Source: Diplosphaera chodatii
Lineage: Eukaryota; Chlorophyta; Trebouxiophyceae; Prasiolales; Stichococcaceae
Length of the DNA: 64,000 nt
Assembly: GCA_032358165.1 (NCBI GenBank)
Contig: JAALGY010000061.1
Location: forward strand, 372,001-436,000
Direction: 5' to 3'
The notes below the pieces were generated by a model. It was not told where the DNA came from. It did no database searches and saw only the letters and a list, made by a program, of their open reading frames with translations. The position numbers were made by a program, and so were the translations under genes. This document shows, piece by piece, positions 36,162 to 48,300 of this stretch; position 1 is the first letter of the stretch, and every line of letters begins with the position of its first letter.

Positions 36162-37433
36162 CTACTTCTTGAGCGCCTCCATGGCCTGCGCAAGCTCCTT
36201 CTCGTTGCCCTGGCGGCCGCCGGCCAGGGAAGCGGATCCGTCCAGGTACTCTGTGGCCAGCTGCACCCGCTTCACGTTCTCCTGCTCGTCCACCAGCAGG
36301 TTGCCGTACTTGAGCAGCGTCTCCACGTTCATGTTCGGCTTGTCGAACTCCACCTTGCCTTCCCGAGAGTTCACCAGCCGCTTGCCCAGGTTCTCAATGC
36401 CGGTCTTCTCCACCCACTCACGCACCTTGTCATCGTACACACGGGCACGCATGGCGCCGAAGAAGTCGATCGACTGGCCTGGGAAGCTGTCCACAATGGT
36501 CTCCACCTCACCGCGGTTCACGCCGTCGTGCTGGAAGATACCCATGCACACGCCGACGCGGTCCTCGCGGGTCGGGTTCCAGTAGTACTTCTCCATGCGG
36601 CCATCACGGATGAGCGGCGCGTACAGGGTCGAGAAATCGTTACCCGTGCACACGATTGGCACACGGGGGATCTCCTCCGTCTTGTACACGCCTGGCAGCT
36701 GCACGTTGGTGGGCGAATCAGCGATGTTCATCAGCGTGGCGTTGACCATCTGGTTGTTCACGGTGTACTGGGTGCCGTCACCCATGCGGCCAGCGCCAGC
36801 ATCCAGATCGTTGATGAACAGCGAGCAGAGCTTGCCCTTCTTGATGACATCAGACGCCTCACGGTACCGCTGGCGCACCAGCTTGGCGGGCTCGCCGGCA
36901 TTGCCGGACTCCAGCTCACCGGCGGACATCACGATGGGGTTGATGCCCAGCTTCTTGTATGCAAGTGTGCACTGGAAGGTCTTGCCCTGGCCCTTGCCAC
37001 CCCAGATGCCGAGAATCAACGGCACCTTGATCTTCGGCAGGTCCATGAAGTTCTTCGCCACGTGGATGGACAGCTTGTCCAGGAAGGCTGGGCTGATGTA
37101 GAAGCCGTCCTCGATGTTGTTGAGCGTGCGCTGCGCCTGGCTGAGGTAGTCCTCGGACGACAGGATGGCGTTCTGGGTGCCGCCCAGGCCCTGATTGCCC
37201 TGGTACAAGGAGTCCACCATGCCGCGGCCGCGGGTGATGTCTTGCTGGTCATCAGACATGTCCTTGTCAGCGTCCATGCCAGACCACCGGCCGCGCTGGC
37301 TCCTTGACGCCATCATGTGCACCTTGGAGCCATTTGCGACCTGGGTGCGCAGCTGCTGGCCTGCAAAGCTGGGCTTGAGGGCGCCCTGGCGGCTGATCAC
37401 GCCAGGCCGGCACACGGGAGCCTTGCACTGCAT
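36162..37433 (-). CDS. RCA: Rubisco activase, chloroplast precursor, intronless
   Basis: The AAA+ ATPase that frees Rubisco from inhibitory sugar phosphates in the chloroplast stroma/pyrenoid. The chosen start, ATG 37433 (MQCKAPVCRPGVISRQGALK), gives 423 residues with a typical short Ser/Arg/Lys/Ala transit peptide; earlier in-frame Met codons are in the 5' region. Seen: SDDQQDITRGRGMVDSLYQG, NNIEDGFYISPAFLDKLSIH, Walker A in GIWGGKGQGKTFQC (about 36975-37010), SAGELESGNAGEPAKLVRQR, Walker B LCSLFINDLDAGAGRMGDG (about 36780-36835), sensor region PIVCTGNDFSTLYAPLIRDG (about 36600-36660) and KYYWNPTREDRVGVC. The C-terminal part (VDEQENVKRVQLATEYL) ends without the redox-regulated extension with two Cys seen in long plant isoforms. 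The coding region has no intron, unlike almost every neighbour. It shares a short divergent promoter with ALKBH6. Identity is certain from the near-identical core. Confidence 0.97.
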   Translation of the reverse strand: MQCKAPVCRPGVISRQGALKPSFAGQQLRTQVANGSKVHMMASRSQRGRWSGMDADKDMSDDQQDITRGRGMVDSLYQGNQGLGGTQNAILSSEDYLSQAQRTLNNIEDGFYISPAFLDKLSIHVAKNFMDLPKIKVPLILGIWGGKGQGKTFQCTLAYKKLGINPIVMSAGELESGNAGEPAKLVRQRYREASDVIKKGKLCSLFINDLDAGAGRMGDGTQYTVNNQMVNATLMNIADSPTNVQLPGVYKTEEIPRVPIVCTGNDFSTLYAPLIRDGRMEKYYWNPTREDRVGVCMGIFQHDGVNRGEVETIVDSFPGQSIDFFGAMRARVYDDKVREWVEKTGIENLGKRLVNSREGKVEFDKPNMNVETLLKYGNLLVDEQENVKRVQLATEYLDGSASLAGGRQGNEKELAQAMEALKK

Positions 37434-37803
37434 GATGGCGGCTGCTTTCAGCCTCGCCTGGCTTCTAGAATGAGCAGCGAGCAGGTGACTGTGACTCTGC
37501 GGGCGTTGCTGCGTGCGAGTGTACGAGTGGCTGCTGAGCGGCCGTCCCGAAACCTCGGCTGCAGCATGTGGTTTCCCGTTCTTGATCGGTGTTGACCTTG
37601 CCGACCCCTGGATTAGAAGGTTTTTGCGTGGATGAGCCTGAGTCATTTTGAGTCATCTGTCAGACACGTGCTGATGTGAAACGCATTGCATGGCAGTGTT
37701 ACAACGCTCGACAGAGCCGCGCAGCTGCTCAGAACCCACAGCACGAGTCGTCCGGCTGGCTACAGGGGCCGTTGTCGTAGTGCTGTGTGACAAACGTCAG
37801 CTG
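37434..37803. promoter_or_regulatory. divergent promoter, RCA / ALKBH6
   Basis: 370 bp lie between the two divergent ATGs. Inside are two copies of TGAGTCA at 37639-37645 and 37649-37655 (10 bp apart centre to centre, one helical turn) and a CACGTG G-box at 37665-37670. TGAGTCA is a GCN4/AP-1/YAP-class bZIP site and CACGTG a bZIP/bHLH site common in light-regulated plant promoters. That these act on RCA is inference. No TATA box was seen for RCA. Confidence 0.55.
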
Positions 37804-38835
37804 ATGCCTGTCAGTGAGTCAGCGTCCGACACTCTCGAAAAGTTCAAGATCGGCTCACTGCAGACGTTGTACTACATACCAGAGTACGTCACAGAAGCCG
37901 AGGAGTCGAGCATTCTGCAGAACCTTGAGAGTACCAAGTCCCGGTGGACGCAGGTTGGTGTGTTACGAGCTGGGGTTTGCATGCCATGCACGACATCCTA
38001 ACTATCTACACGGACGAACTCTGATCTCCTGCAGGTGTCTGGGCGCAGGCTACAGTACTACGGCGGCTCGGTTACTTCAAAGGGCCTGCTTGCAGCAAAG
38101 CTGCCGGAATGGCTGTCCACGCTTGGCACACGCATGGCGCAGAACACGGCCATCTTCGGGAAGCAGCGCCGCAAAGCTGCAGGAAACGATGTCCATAGCG
38201 TCCCAGCGCCTCCGAACCATGTGTTGGTCAATGCGTACGCCCCAGGCGCTGGCATCATGGCACATGAGGACGGGCCGGCATACTTCCCAGGCGTCTGCAT
38301 CCTGTCTCTGGGGGCGCCGGCTGTCATGCAATTCAACCGCAAACAGCCAGGTGCACAGGCGCTGCCATGGCACAGAACCGTGGACAGTGCTTGCACTCCT
38401 GCACAGTTGCGCGTGCACCGACCATGCGGTTGGTCCACATCCCTGGCGCTGCCTGCAGGTGACGAACCGCCAGAGCTGGAGGTTTCAGTGGTGCTGATGC
38501 CGCGCAGCCTGCTGGTCTTCAAGGACGACGCCTACTCCAGCTGCCTGCATGGCATCCCTGCGGTCTGTCTCCTGCCGATCACGCCTGGTCTCTCGCAGCA
38601 GTCAGCAGAGGCATGTGACGTCCTTTTCGCACATGATGTGGCAGTTGCCAGCTCCGACGACTTCGAACGCAGTCAGCTGTTGCCGCTGCAGGTGCATGAG
38701 GATGTGCTTGATCGCATGGTGGCAAACCCAGAAGCAGCAGGACTGCGGCTTGGAGACACGCTGCCTCGCTCTGGCGAGCGTGTGTCACTGACATTCCGGA
38801 GGGTGCCGCGGGTGCTCGCCGCGCTGCGCCTGTGA
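37804..38835 (+). CDS. ALKBH6: ALKBH6-like 2-oxoglutarate/Fe(II) dioxygenase
   Basis: AlkB homologue 6 family, non-haem iron oxygenases thought to reverse alkylation on nucleic acid. The start at 37804 (MPVSESASDTLEKFKIGSLQ) was chosen because it gives the family's usual short N-terminus before TLYYIPEYVTEAEESSILQN; an in-frame ATG at 37690 is possible. Exon 1 ends at 37953 (SRWTQ|), exon 2 starts at 38035 (VSGRRLQYYGGS). Core: PNHVLVNAYAPGAGIMAHED (38212-38271) supplying the iron-binding His-x-Asp, PAYFPGVCILSLGAPAVMQF, MPRSLLVFKDDAY, the third iron His in LHGIPAV (about 38546), and RVSLTFRRVPRVL near the C-terminus with the 2-oxoglutarate-binding Arg. A stretch of 108 bases (38351-38458) is flanked by GT...AG and is also open in frame, so it may be spliced or retained. 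TGA at 38833-38835. Divergent from RCA, convergent with the ABCG gene. Confidence 0.88.
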
Positions 38836-39337
38836 CGCCGCATTCCATACAAGAGCTTAGCCAGCGCAAGGCGGTGTTCTAGTGTGCTAGCTTTCCGAGC
38901 GCAGGCCTCTGAGTGCTGCAGTGGTCCAGCTTGTACATGGTCAGGGCTCAAGGCAGTAGAAGCTTGCACCCACTTTTCAGGACAGCGAGCAATTCTAGCA
39001 ACTCTGTTATCATCAAGTTCACTTCATGCGATCCGACAACAGCTGCACCTGACAGACAGCGCTGAAACGAAGCACGCACAGAAGAGGTTCCAGATCTGTC
39101 ATCAAGTCCATTCCACAAAGCAGCCAATACTCTGTGCGATCCTGTTCACTGAAAGCCAATGACCAACAAAAGCATCCCAAATTCGTCCCGACCTTCGCCA
39201 CCAGATGGAATACCTACTCTTGCGCGCTTCTTGCACTGTGGGACGCCATACTGCCCTGTTGCCTGCCTGTGTGCCCCTGACCGTCTTCCAGGCAGATGCG
39301 CAAGTCCCAGCTCTTGGTTGTTGTACACACTGCGCGC
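38836..39337. other. convergent intergenic region
   Basis: It lies between the 3' ends of ALKBH6 (+) and the ABCG transporter (-). Moderately A/T-rich. No gene was recognised. Confidence 0.4.
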
Positions 39338-42300
39338 TCAGCGCTTTTGGAAGTTGATCCGCTTCAGCGCTGTGGCGGAGCCCAGCCTGCAAAGAAAGTT
39401 TGAAAGGCTGACGACAAGCCAACTACTGAGTCAGTTGCGTACATCACATAACACCTTAAGATACGGCAGTAAACAGCCACTGTGTTCCACCATGCAAGCA
39501 AGGCGCACTGCTGCTCATGATCAAGCTAATCGAGCAAGCAGGAAGGCACGCACCAGAAGATGGCCAGGTAAGCCAGCAGCACGATGACGGCGATATATAG
39601 CCGGTCGTACTCGTAGTTGAAGTTGTCCTTCAGGAAGGCCTTGACGGTGGTCTCCATGCCGTCAGGCTGCAGGGACAAACAGCCCCGTCAGTACGCTTCA
39701 GGTCAGCCTGCTGTGGCGCATGCGGACGACCTGCCTCCAAGACGCTCACCTTGATGAAGAGGTCCATGTCCTGTCCCAGCTGGCTGCCCACGAAACCTGC
39801 AGGCGATAATACGGTTGTACACTGCAGGTTCTGTACCACGTTTTGGAACATTCAAAGGGTCAGTTGCCCGTGGTGTGATGCAGTGTTGCTCGGGTGGCAC
39901 TGGGTGACTGGATGTGATGGCCCTACGTCTGTAACAAGGCTGGCGAGGGGTGCGAGAGGGGCAGAACTCACCGTACAGCAGCCAGGAAACCGGGTTCAGG
40001 TAGTACAGCCACACCCACCAACCGGGGAAGTCCGGCTCCGCAATGATGAAGCCGCACATCAGGCTGAACACTGCAGAGGCGGGGGAATGGCGGTCATGTC
40101 ATGCAGCAGGGGGGGCCCCAGATGCAGCAGCGCAGTGCCAGACCTGTCAGCTTTGATACGCGGTGCAGCACTCACTGAAGTAGACTGTGCCGCTGAACAT
40201 GTAGGCGACTGGCATGTTGGGGGTGATGCAGATGGAGAGGATGCCGAAGTACACGAAGATCGACAGTGCCAGGTACTCGAAGAAGAAGAACCTGCGCATG
40301 AAGTACAAGCAAGACTGAGCACTCAGTGCGCATAATTGCTTCCAAACCTTCCACACGGCAAGCGCAGAGTGCAACCTGTGACATGCATGGCATGAGCTGC
40401 ATGTCTCAAGGTATGCACGCACCAGAAAAACTTGTTCGGCTGCCAGTCAAAGCCTGCAGTGCCAAGTCACTTTCGATCAGTCAAGTAACAGTGCTGCTCA
40501 ACCCAGGGAGAAGCCATGCATTCTATGGTTTCAACTTTGCAAGGCAGGCAGCTAGTTCAACGAAGCAGCCATTGACGACTCACCGATCATGGCGTAGACG
40601 ATGAGGCAGTAGTACACTGACATGAAGAGCATGTAGGGCACCTCGATCAGGAACTGCGCCGCCGAGTACTGCGGTGCAGAGAGCACAGGCGGTTGGTGCC
40701 ACACACAGAGCCACATGTGCTGAGCGCCGCTGTGGGGTTGAGGCATAAGGAGCTCCACAAACAGCAAGGGCACGCCAGCAGCATTGACCGCATCGCGTGC
40801 AGGAGTTACCGGCAGGCAAGCATAGTAGCCGGCTGCCCGCTCGCGGTAGAAGACCCCGCGCTCCACTGAGATGACCGGCTGCACCAGGCACGCGTTGAGG
40901 CAGCCCAGGAACATGGTCCTGCAGGGTTTGGATGTTGGGGCTCAAATGGCAGCAGCAGGGGATTCAGGATGTTGCACGAGTGCACAAAGCCTGCGTCAGA
41001 CACAGCACATCACGCCTGTGCCACAACACTGCTGACACTTGCAGGCGCAATGATGTGCGATGCAGTGCGCACGAGATGAACATGGCGCCCGCGATGGTGA
41101 GGATGTCGTTGCGGTTGCTCTTGCGCTCGCCCATCTGCCAGAAGGCGGTGCCGAAGAACAGCGCCATCACGAACACGAAGCACACGCGCAGCGTGTTGTA
41201 CTCTGCGGCAAGGGCATGAAGCTAATTCAGTTGACTTCACTGCTAAAGGCTGCTGCTGTATAATGCCACACATGTCCTGAAATAAGTCCACAACCCTGTC
41301 AGTCTGCACAACACGCTGAATGCAGCGGGCCATGGAAATGATGTTGATGCACCAGCACACCTGTGTAGCGCCAGTAGACCTGGCGGTTCTTCCACAGGAT
41401 CGTCTTCAGCTGGCTGAAGCGGCTGACGGCAAACTTGTCGGGGAAGTGCACCGGCTCGCTGCCCGCCTCCGGCTGCTCCAGCTCGGTGATCATGGTCTCT
41501 GCCCGCCTGCGGTGCACATGGCACTGGCTGGTCAGCACAGCATGGCGTAGGCCAGCACACCATGCTGCTCTGCAAGACGCCTGCAAACACCCTGGTGCAC
41601 ACTGCAGGTTCAAGGGCGGTGCGCTCTGAGATCTCCTCGTCACACCCATTGCAGGCGCACTGACGGCAACATAGCCGTGCGGTCCTGGGGACATGCATGC
41701 AGCGCTCCCACAGAGGGCCGGGCACACTCGAGGCCGGCGGCTCACGTGCGCATGTCCGAGTTGTTGTACAGCTCGGCAAAGTCCTGGCCGGTGCGCGACT
41801 CCACGCTGTGGTTGGCCACCTCCAGCATCCAGGTGGCCGGGTTGTAGTCCTCCGAGATCTTGGGCACGCCCTCGATCGCCTATGGGGAGAAGGCGCGACA
41901 TCATGTGGCAGCTTGCCCAGACTGCTGAGAGCATGCTCACTGTGCAACCTGAAGGGTTGGTGCTTGCAGGCATGCACCGGCACATGGAACATGACAGGAC
42001 GCCAGCGGCCCACCTCGAAGTAGTTGATGAGGTTGGCTGAGTAGTGGCCCGTCTCGCCGAAGAAGATGGTGCGCCCGCCGCGCTTGATGAGCAGGAGCTC
42101 ATCGAAGGCCTGCGCGCCATGGTGTGGACAATCAGGTGTGCCACGTGGTTGCAGCTTGTGTGACGTTAGCATATGGCTGAGTAGAGAGTGGGTTGAGCGG
42201 TCGAGCTACGCTGTGCTGCAGTGGCATGCGGCATTGACACAAGCAACAGCAGCTCGCCAGCCCCTGCCGCGCTCCTACTGCTCACCTCGAAGATGTCGAT

Positions 42301-45300
42301 GGACGGCTGGTGGATGGTGCACACAACGGTACGCCCGGTGTCGACAGTGTTGCGCACCGTCCGCATCACGATAGCAGCGGCACGTGCGTCCAGGCCTGTA
42401 AGAAAAGGACTTGGGGTAGGACAGCTGAGCTACAGAGGAGGACTCAAATGTGAGCAGCAACGGGAATCGTTTGGCACCTGCTGCACATGTCGCCAGGCAG
42501 CTGTCTGAGAAACCTTCTGACAGCATGAGCAACCTTGTGATGCGTGCGCAGTGCTGAGCCGGTCAGTACCTGAGGTCGGCTCGTCCATGAACACGATCGA
42601 GGGGTTGGCGACCAGCTCCACCGCGATGGTCAGCCGCTTGCGCTGCTCGACGCTCAGACCGTACATGCCTGATGGGCGATTGCAATGAGAAATGTGAACA
42701 CCTAGAAGCCAGTCATTGCTCCGCAGCACCGTGGGCCCCTGGATGTATGGAAAGGCGGACCAACAGCGGCAGTGTCGGCAGCCGTGCCAATACCTAGTCA
42801 GACTGTCTACCTGGCAGGCCGACGATGGAGTTGCGGATGGGGGTCAGCTCCACCACCTCCATGATCTCCTCCACAAAGGCCTCCTTCACCTTGGCAGCCA
42901 CCTGCACTCCGCATGACAAATCGCAGTGAAGTTTCCAGGGGCATGGCTGCCATGTCTGTGCACCCTCTGGTGTTTGTGCATTCAGCAGCAATGCCCTGCA
43001 GCAGCAGAAGATGGTCAGCTGCACATGTAGCTGTCATGAGAACGCAGACTCCCGTGGCGGGTACCTTGCCGGGCAGGCGCAGGTAGGCAGAGTAGATCAG
43101 CGCCTCATGCACCGTCGTCTGCGGCGAGTGGATGTCCGTCTGCTCCACTGCAGGGACGACAACAGGGGCAACGTCAATGCATGGTCCTGGGTGCCGAGGT
43201 ATGACATGAGCACAAGCGCACCACCAGAAGGCTGCCGGCAGCAGCAGGGGCACGTGTGTCATAGCATGGCAGGGGCCGCACCGTAGCCGGAGACGCGGGC
43301 GAACGTGTCGGCCACCTTGGTGTGGCCGTTGACCCGGATGTCGCCCTCAATGTGGCCGCCCGTCTTGCGGTCCGCCAGCACATCCAGCAGCGTCGTCTGC
43401 AGCGACCAGGCAGGCCAGCCATCAGGTATATGGAGGTGCCGCTGACACGGCGAGGTGCTGCTGACACGGCGAGCCCAGGCTTGCAGCCTTGCGTGCTGTA
43501 GTGCTTTTGGACACGTTGTGCAGCCAGCTGCACAGCAAGGATGTGCAGGCGAATTTGGGCTCACCTTGCCGGCTCCGGTCTCGCCCATGAAGGCCGTGAG
43601 CACATTGGGGCGGAAGGCGCCAGAGATGTCCTGCGCATACCAACAACAAGGATCGCCACTGTTGCGCTGCGCACATGTCCTGTCTGCAATTGGGACTGCC
43701 TAGTCACCTGCCTGCCATGCAGCAGCACAGGCAGGCGCTCTGCAAGAGCGCAGATACAGTACACAGGGTGGGTGCAGACTGCTGCGCGCACGTTGATGAT
43801 GGACAGCTGGCCGGCGTCCTCAGGGCGCTGTCCAGCAGGCTCCTCCATGCCGGCCGGCAGCGGCACGCGGTAGTACACATGGTTGAACGTCTGCGGTCAG
43901 CAAATAAGCATCTTCGAATGAGGCCACTGTCAGCCCAGACTGCAGGTCGGGCGGTGCAGGTTGGAGCCACACATGACACGTGTGAGACATGCGGGCTGCA
44001 TTGTTTTGAGGGTGCATTGCTCCAGGTCTGATTGTTGTTCACTCACCATGTGGAGCTGATCGAAGGGCAGCGCGCTGCTTGACCCAGCCATGTCCTCGGC
44101 AGCCACCTTGCCGTTGCTTTGCAGCTTCACGACATCGATGGCCGCATCCGTTGGCTTGTCCATCTGCAGCACATGCTGGCAGCATCAGCATCGGGGAGGT
44201 GCTCAGCTATCTGCGAGACGCTGGCACAGTGCCCAATCACGGTCCTGTAAGGGGGGGTCATCTTGATAACTGACAAGGCATGCAGCCAATCACCCACAGA
44301 ACGACCCTGGACCACACACAACATGCCAAACGGACTGCGGCTGCAAAAGTCGCCGCCCTGATCGCCTGGACCAAGGACCAAGGGGCAGGCAGGTGCTGCA
44401 GGGTGTCACACTGCGCTGCTTGCTTGAGCTGCGTTGCAACAACCTAGCAAGTGGGTCACCTGCTCGACGCCGTCCTCCTCACTGGAGCCGTCCAGCTCCT
44501 TCTTGCTGGCGTGCACGGCGGCGGGGCTGGCCTCCATGGACCGGCGGTTGACGGCGCCCGCGAGCGAGCCCCGCGAGGCGGGGCCGTCCAGCGACGAGCG
44601 GTGCACGCAGCCCGCCAGGCTGCGCGCGGAGGTGGGGTGGCCCTCGCTGCCGGCCTGGATGGAGTTGCGGGACGTCATGGCCTCCTCGGCGACCTTGGCG
44701 CCGCCCGCCACGATCGCCTCCTTCTCCGCGAGCACCTCCTCCGACATCACGCCCGCCGGCTGCTTCATGTCTGCACGAGGCACACACTGCTTCAGACACA
44801 CTGTAATAAGCACGAAGAGAGTGCACACTGCACAGCACGTTCCCCCTCAGTGTTGCATTACATTAATGTTGAGATCCATGTGTAATAGCCGCTCAGCACA
44901 GTGCCGCTGGCAGGTCCTTGGCGCTGCAAAAGCGCACCCTTGAGCACCGCCAGCGCGAGCCAGATGCAGCAGTTGAGCAGGATGGTGTAGAACAGGATCA
45001 TGGCGACGCCCGCCCACTTGTAGCCCAGCGTCGTCTTGTAGGAGTGGTCCGACAGCAGCTGCTCGCCGAGCGTGAGGCCGGGCACCAGGCTGGGCACGTT
45101 CCAGCGCGGGGCGGTGAACTCGTTGATAGCCAGCGCCTGCTGCGCCCATGCCTGTTCAGAAATCAAAGCTTTCACGGACAAGGATTTGAAACATCTTCTG
45201 GTGCTTTGCTAGAGCCCTCATCATATTGTGTGTGTGTCTGTGACAAGGTTCTGTTATAACTGTGCCTTTGTCAGCGCTTGTACAGGCTTACCATAGGGTT

Positions 45301-48300
45301 GATCCAGTACGCCTGCATGGGCACAGGATTGAAGCCTCAGTTGTCTGCAACAGGTCTACTTGTGTGGGCACCGTCGATACCTTGAGAGAACGTGGAATGT
45401 CTGTGAAACCAGAGTGCACTTGCAGGCGGTTATGCGAGGCAAACTCACCCAGACCCACCACCCGGGGATGGTCTTGCGTGGCATGATGTACGCGCCGGTC
45501 GTCATCAGCACGGAGGTAGCGAACACGGCGGAGGTGACAGAGTAGGTCGCCGGCCGGACTGCAGCGCCGCACAGCCTGCACAACGAGGCACATCGTTCAG
45601 ATGTAAGGATGCCGAAGCATGCGGCTGCAGCTGGTGTGCTGATGAAACTTATCGCGGCAGTTGGAGCCATCGAGCCTCGTTTGTCATGGGGCAGTGTGCT
45701 GAACGCAGTCTGGTGCGGGCCTCGCTCATACAGCATTGCAAATGAAGGGCTCGTTGGGGTTGGTCGCACCGGAAGATGCTGACGGCGAAGGTGTGGAAGC
45801 AGAAGGTCACCAGCCAGAAGAAGAAGAAGCGGCCCGCCTCTGGCGCCAACCCGACCACCCAGCTGCACCAGCAGGTGAGCTGAATCAACACACTGCCCCT
45901 CCACATCACCTCAGCTCTTTTCAGCATGTCTGGTTCCATATCCACCGCAGTCTGGCTGCATGTTGCTACGACTGAGGACAAGAAATGCGCACTAGGAGAT
46001 GACGCTCCAGATGAGGCTCTCCACAAAGCCCTGCGGCATCTGCAGGAGCACGATGTTCGGCAGCGCGAACGACCAGGTGGGGTAGAACTTGTTGTCGCGC
46101 TGCTTGTAGAACAGCGACAGCCGCTCGCCGATGATCGCAAACTCCGCCCAGTTGTTGAACCTGCACATTGCACAGCACGGACTGCTGGGTCGTGCGCAAA
46201 CGACAAAACGGCATGATTGCACACACAGAGCTCCATGTGAAGCACGCTAGAGCCAGGGCTCCTGTGCTGCCCACAAGCCACATCGTGGACCAGCCCATGC
46301 GCATGCGTATACGATATAGAGGATCAGGATTAGGCAAAGGCAAGCACTCACAGCATGCTGGTGAGCGTGAAGAAGGTGACGGCGAGGTACAGGTTGGCGT
46401 CGTCGATGTTGTTGGGGTGCAGCCGCGTGCGGAGGAACAGCGTGGAGCTCACCAGGGCGTTGAACGCAACCTGCAGGCAACTTCGGTCGTGAGCTGGTAG
46501 CGCCATCAGCATGTGCCCAAGCAGCGTGAACAACATTACTGTACGCTCGTTTCAGCACAGTTGTAGCAGCCATTGGGACAGTAGGACCCAGGTGACCAGT
46601 GAAGTGAGTCGAGTCCTCTAAGTTGGGTGAGATATAGAGTCAAAAGAGAAGACCGGTACCTGGGTGGAGCGGAAGATGTAGATGAAGAAGATGCGCTGGA
46701 TGAGCGTGAACTCGCGGCGCAGGGTCGCCTTGAGCAGCTTGCGCTGGGTGTTGGCCCACGTGCGCTTGGTCTGCAGCCACCCGAACACAACCAGTTGGCA
46801 GGGGCGACCACACCTTGGCAGCTGATCACACCGTGCAGTGCCTGCTTAGTTGTGGAGTACTGTATGTACCCATGCCGAGGTGAGCCGTACCAAAGACACA
46901 GCAGATGCATTGAGGACAGCTGTCGCACCAGGGGATCCTCGGCCTTCTCATTGATGATCGGCGGTGTCTGCAGCCTGGACTGCGTCCTCTTGGCGGTCTC
47001 GGTGTTCACAAAGGCGCTGATGAAGCTCTGGACGGAGACGTACTTGTACTTCCGTTCATTGTCACTGCAGATGATGTGAGGGCTCGTTAGTATCATTGGA
47101 AGAGTGTTGTTGGCTAGCGATGAAAACCAGGATATGCAGTCATGCGACATCAGCTACGAGCCAGTCCCAGGCGCTGGGCTGAGGGGCTAGGCTGATGCAC
47201 AAGGGTACACTGAGGCTCCTGATTCTTACCTCCAGTATTGCCCTGCAGATCAGCAGAGCACTGAAGTCAGCACATGTTGTGCTGCGTGATTGCACACCTG
47301 TAGGTGAGCATGCAGACTTTTCGTCAAGCGCACCTTGGTCCTTGGGCGAGGTGACCTCCTGCAGGAAGTCGGCAATGCCCTTGCGCTCTGGCAGCTGGAA
47401 GCCGACGCTGTTGAAGAACGGCATGACCTGCAGTGGAGTGGGGACACCATTGATCAAGTGATGTTCGCACACCAGCAACAGGGCACTTGAAAATCATAGT
47501 GTACGTGTGAAGCAGAATAAGCATGTCCTCGCTGCATCATTGCCCTACCTCCTCCTTGGGGCCGAAGTACACGATGTGGCCCTCTGCCAGCAGCAGGATG
47601 TCGTCAAACAGGGCGTACACCTCGGGGGCCGGCTGGAGCAGCGCCACCATGATGGTTGCCTGCGGAGAGCACAGCCATGTTCGTGATAATTAACATCATG
47701 TCAGTGTGCTCAGTGACTTGAATAGCTGTCACCACTGTTGCATAATGTCCTAGGCAGACAGATGCATCGAGGACACTCCGCCTTTTAAGGATTGCACAGC
47801 GATAGTAGGCGGACGCCGAGGTTTGGTTGGCATTGCACCTTGCGCTTGTGCGCGTAGTGCGAGAGGTTCTGGATGATCTGGAACGTGGTGCTGCTGTCAA
47901 GACCGGTCGAGATCTCATCGGCGAAGATGACCTTGGACGGGCTGACCAGCATCTCGCCAGTGGTCAGCCTGCAGAAGTCATGGAAAGGTGTCAGTCAAGG
48001 TGTGAAATGACTGGCATCTGCTTCGGATAGAAAAGCTCCCTGAGGTGTGAGCAAATCAGTCAGTGTCACCTCTTCTTCTGGCCGCCGCTGATGCCACGCA
48101 GCATGGGCCCGCCCACGAATGTGTCTGCGATGGTGTACTTTAAACATGTTGGTGGAGGTCTTAGTAGCAGGCCAGCACAACACCCGCCGCCAGCAGCGGC
48201 ACTTTCAGATTGAGCAAGTACCGAAAAGGGTGATTGCAACAACAATGTGCAAGCCGCGCACACCTGCCACATAGTCGAGGCCCAGCACCTTCAGGACGTA

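Noticed and set aside
37434..37646. In-frame extension of Rubisco activase to an earlier Met
   Set aside because: Would put 71 extra residues before a normal transit peptide; ATG 37433 gives the usual length.
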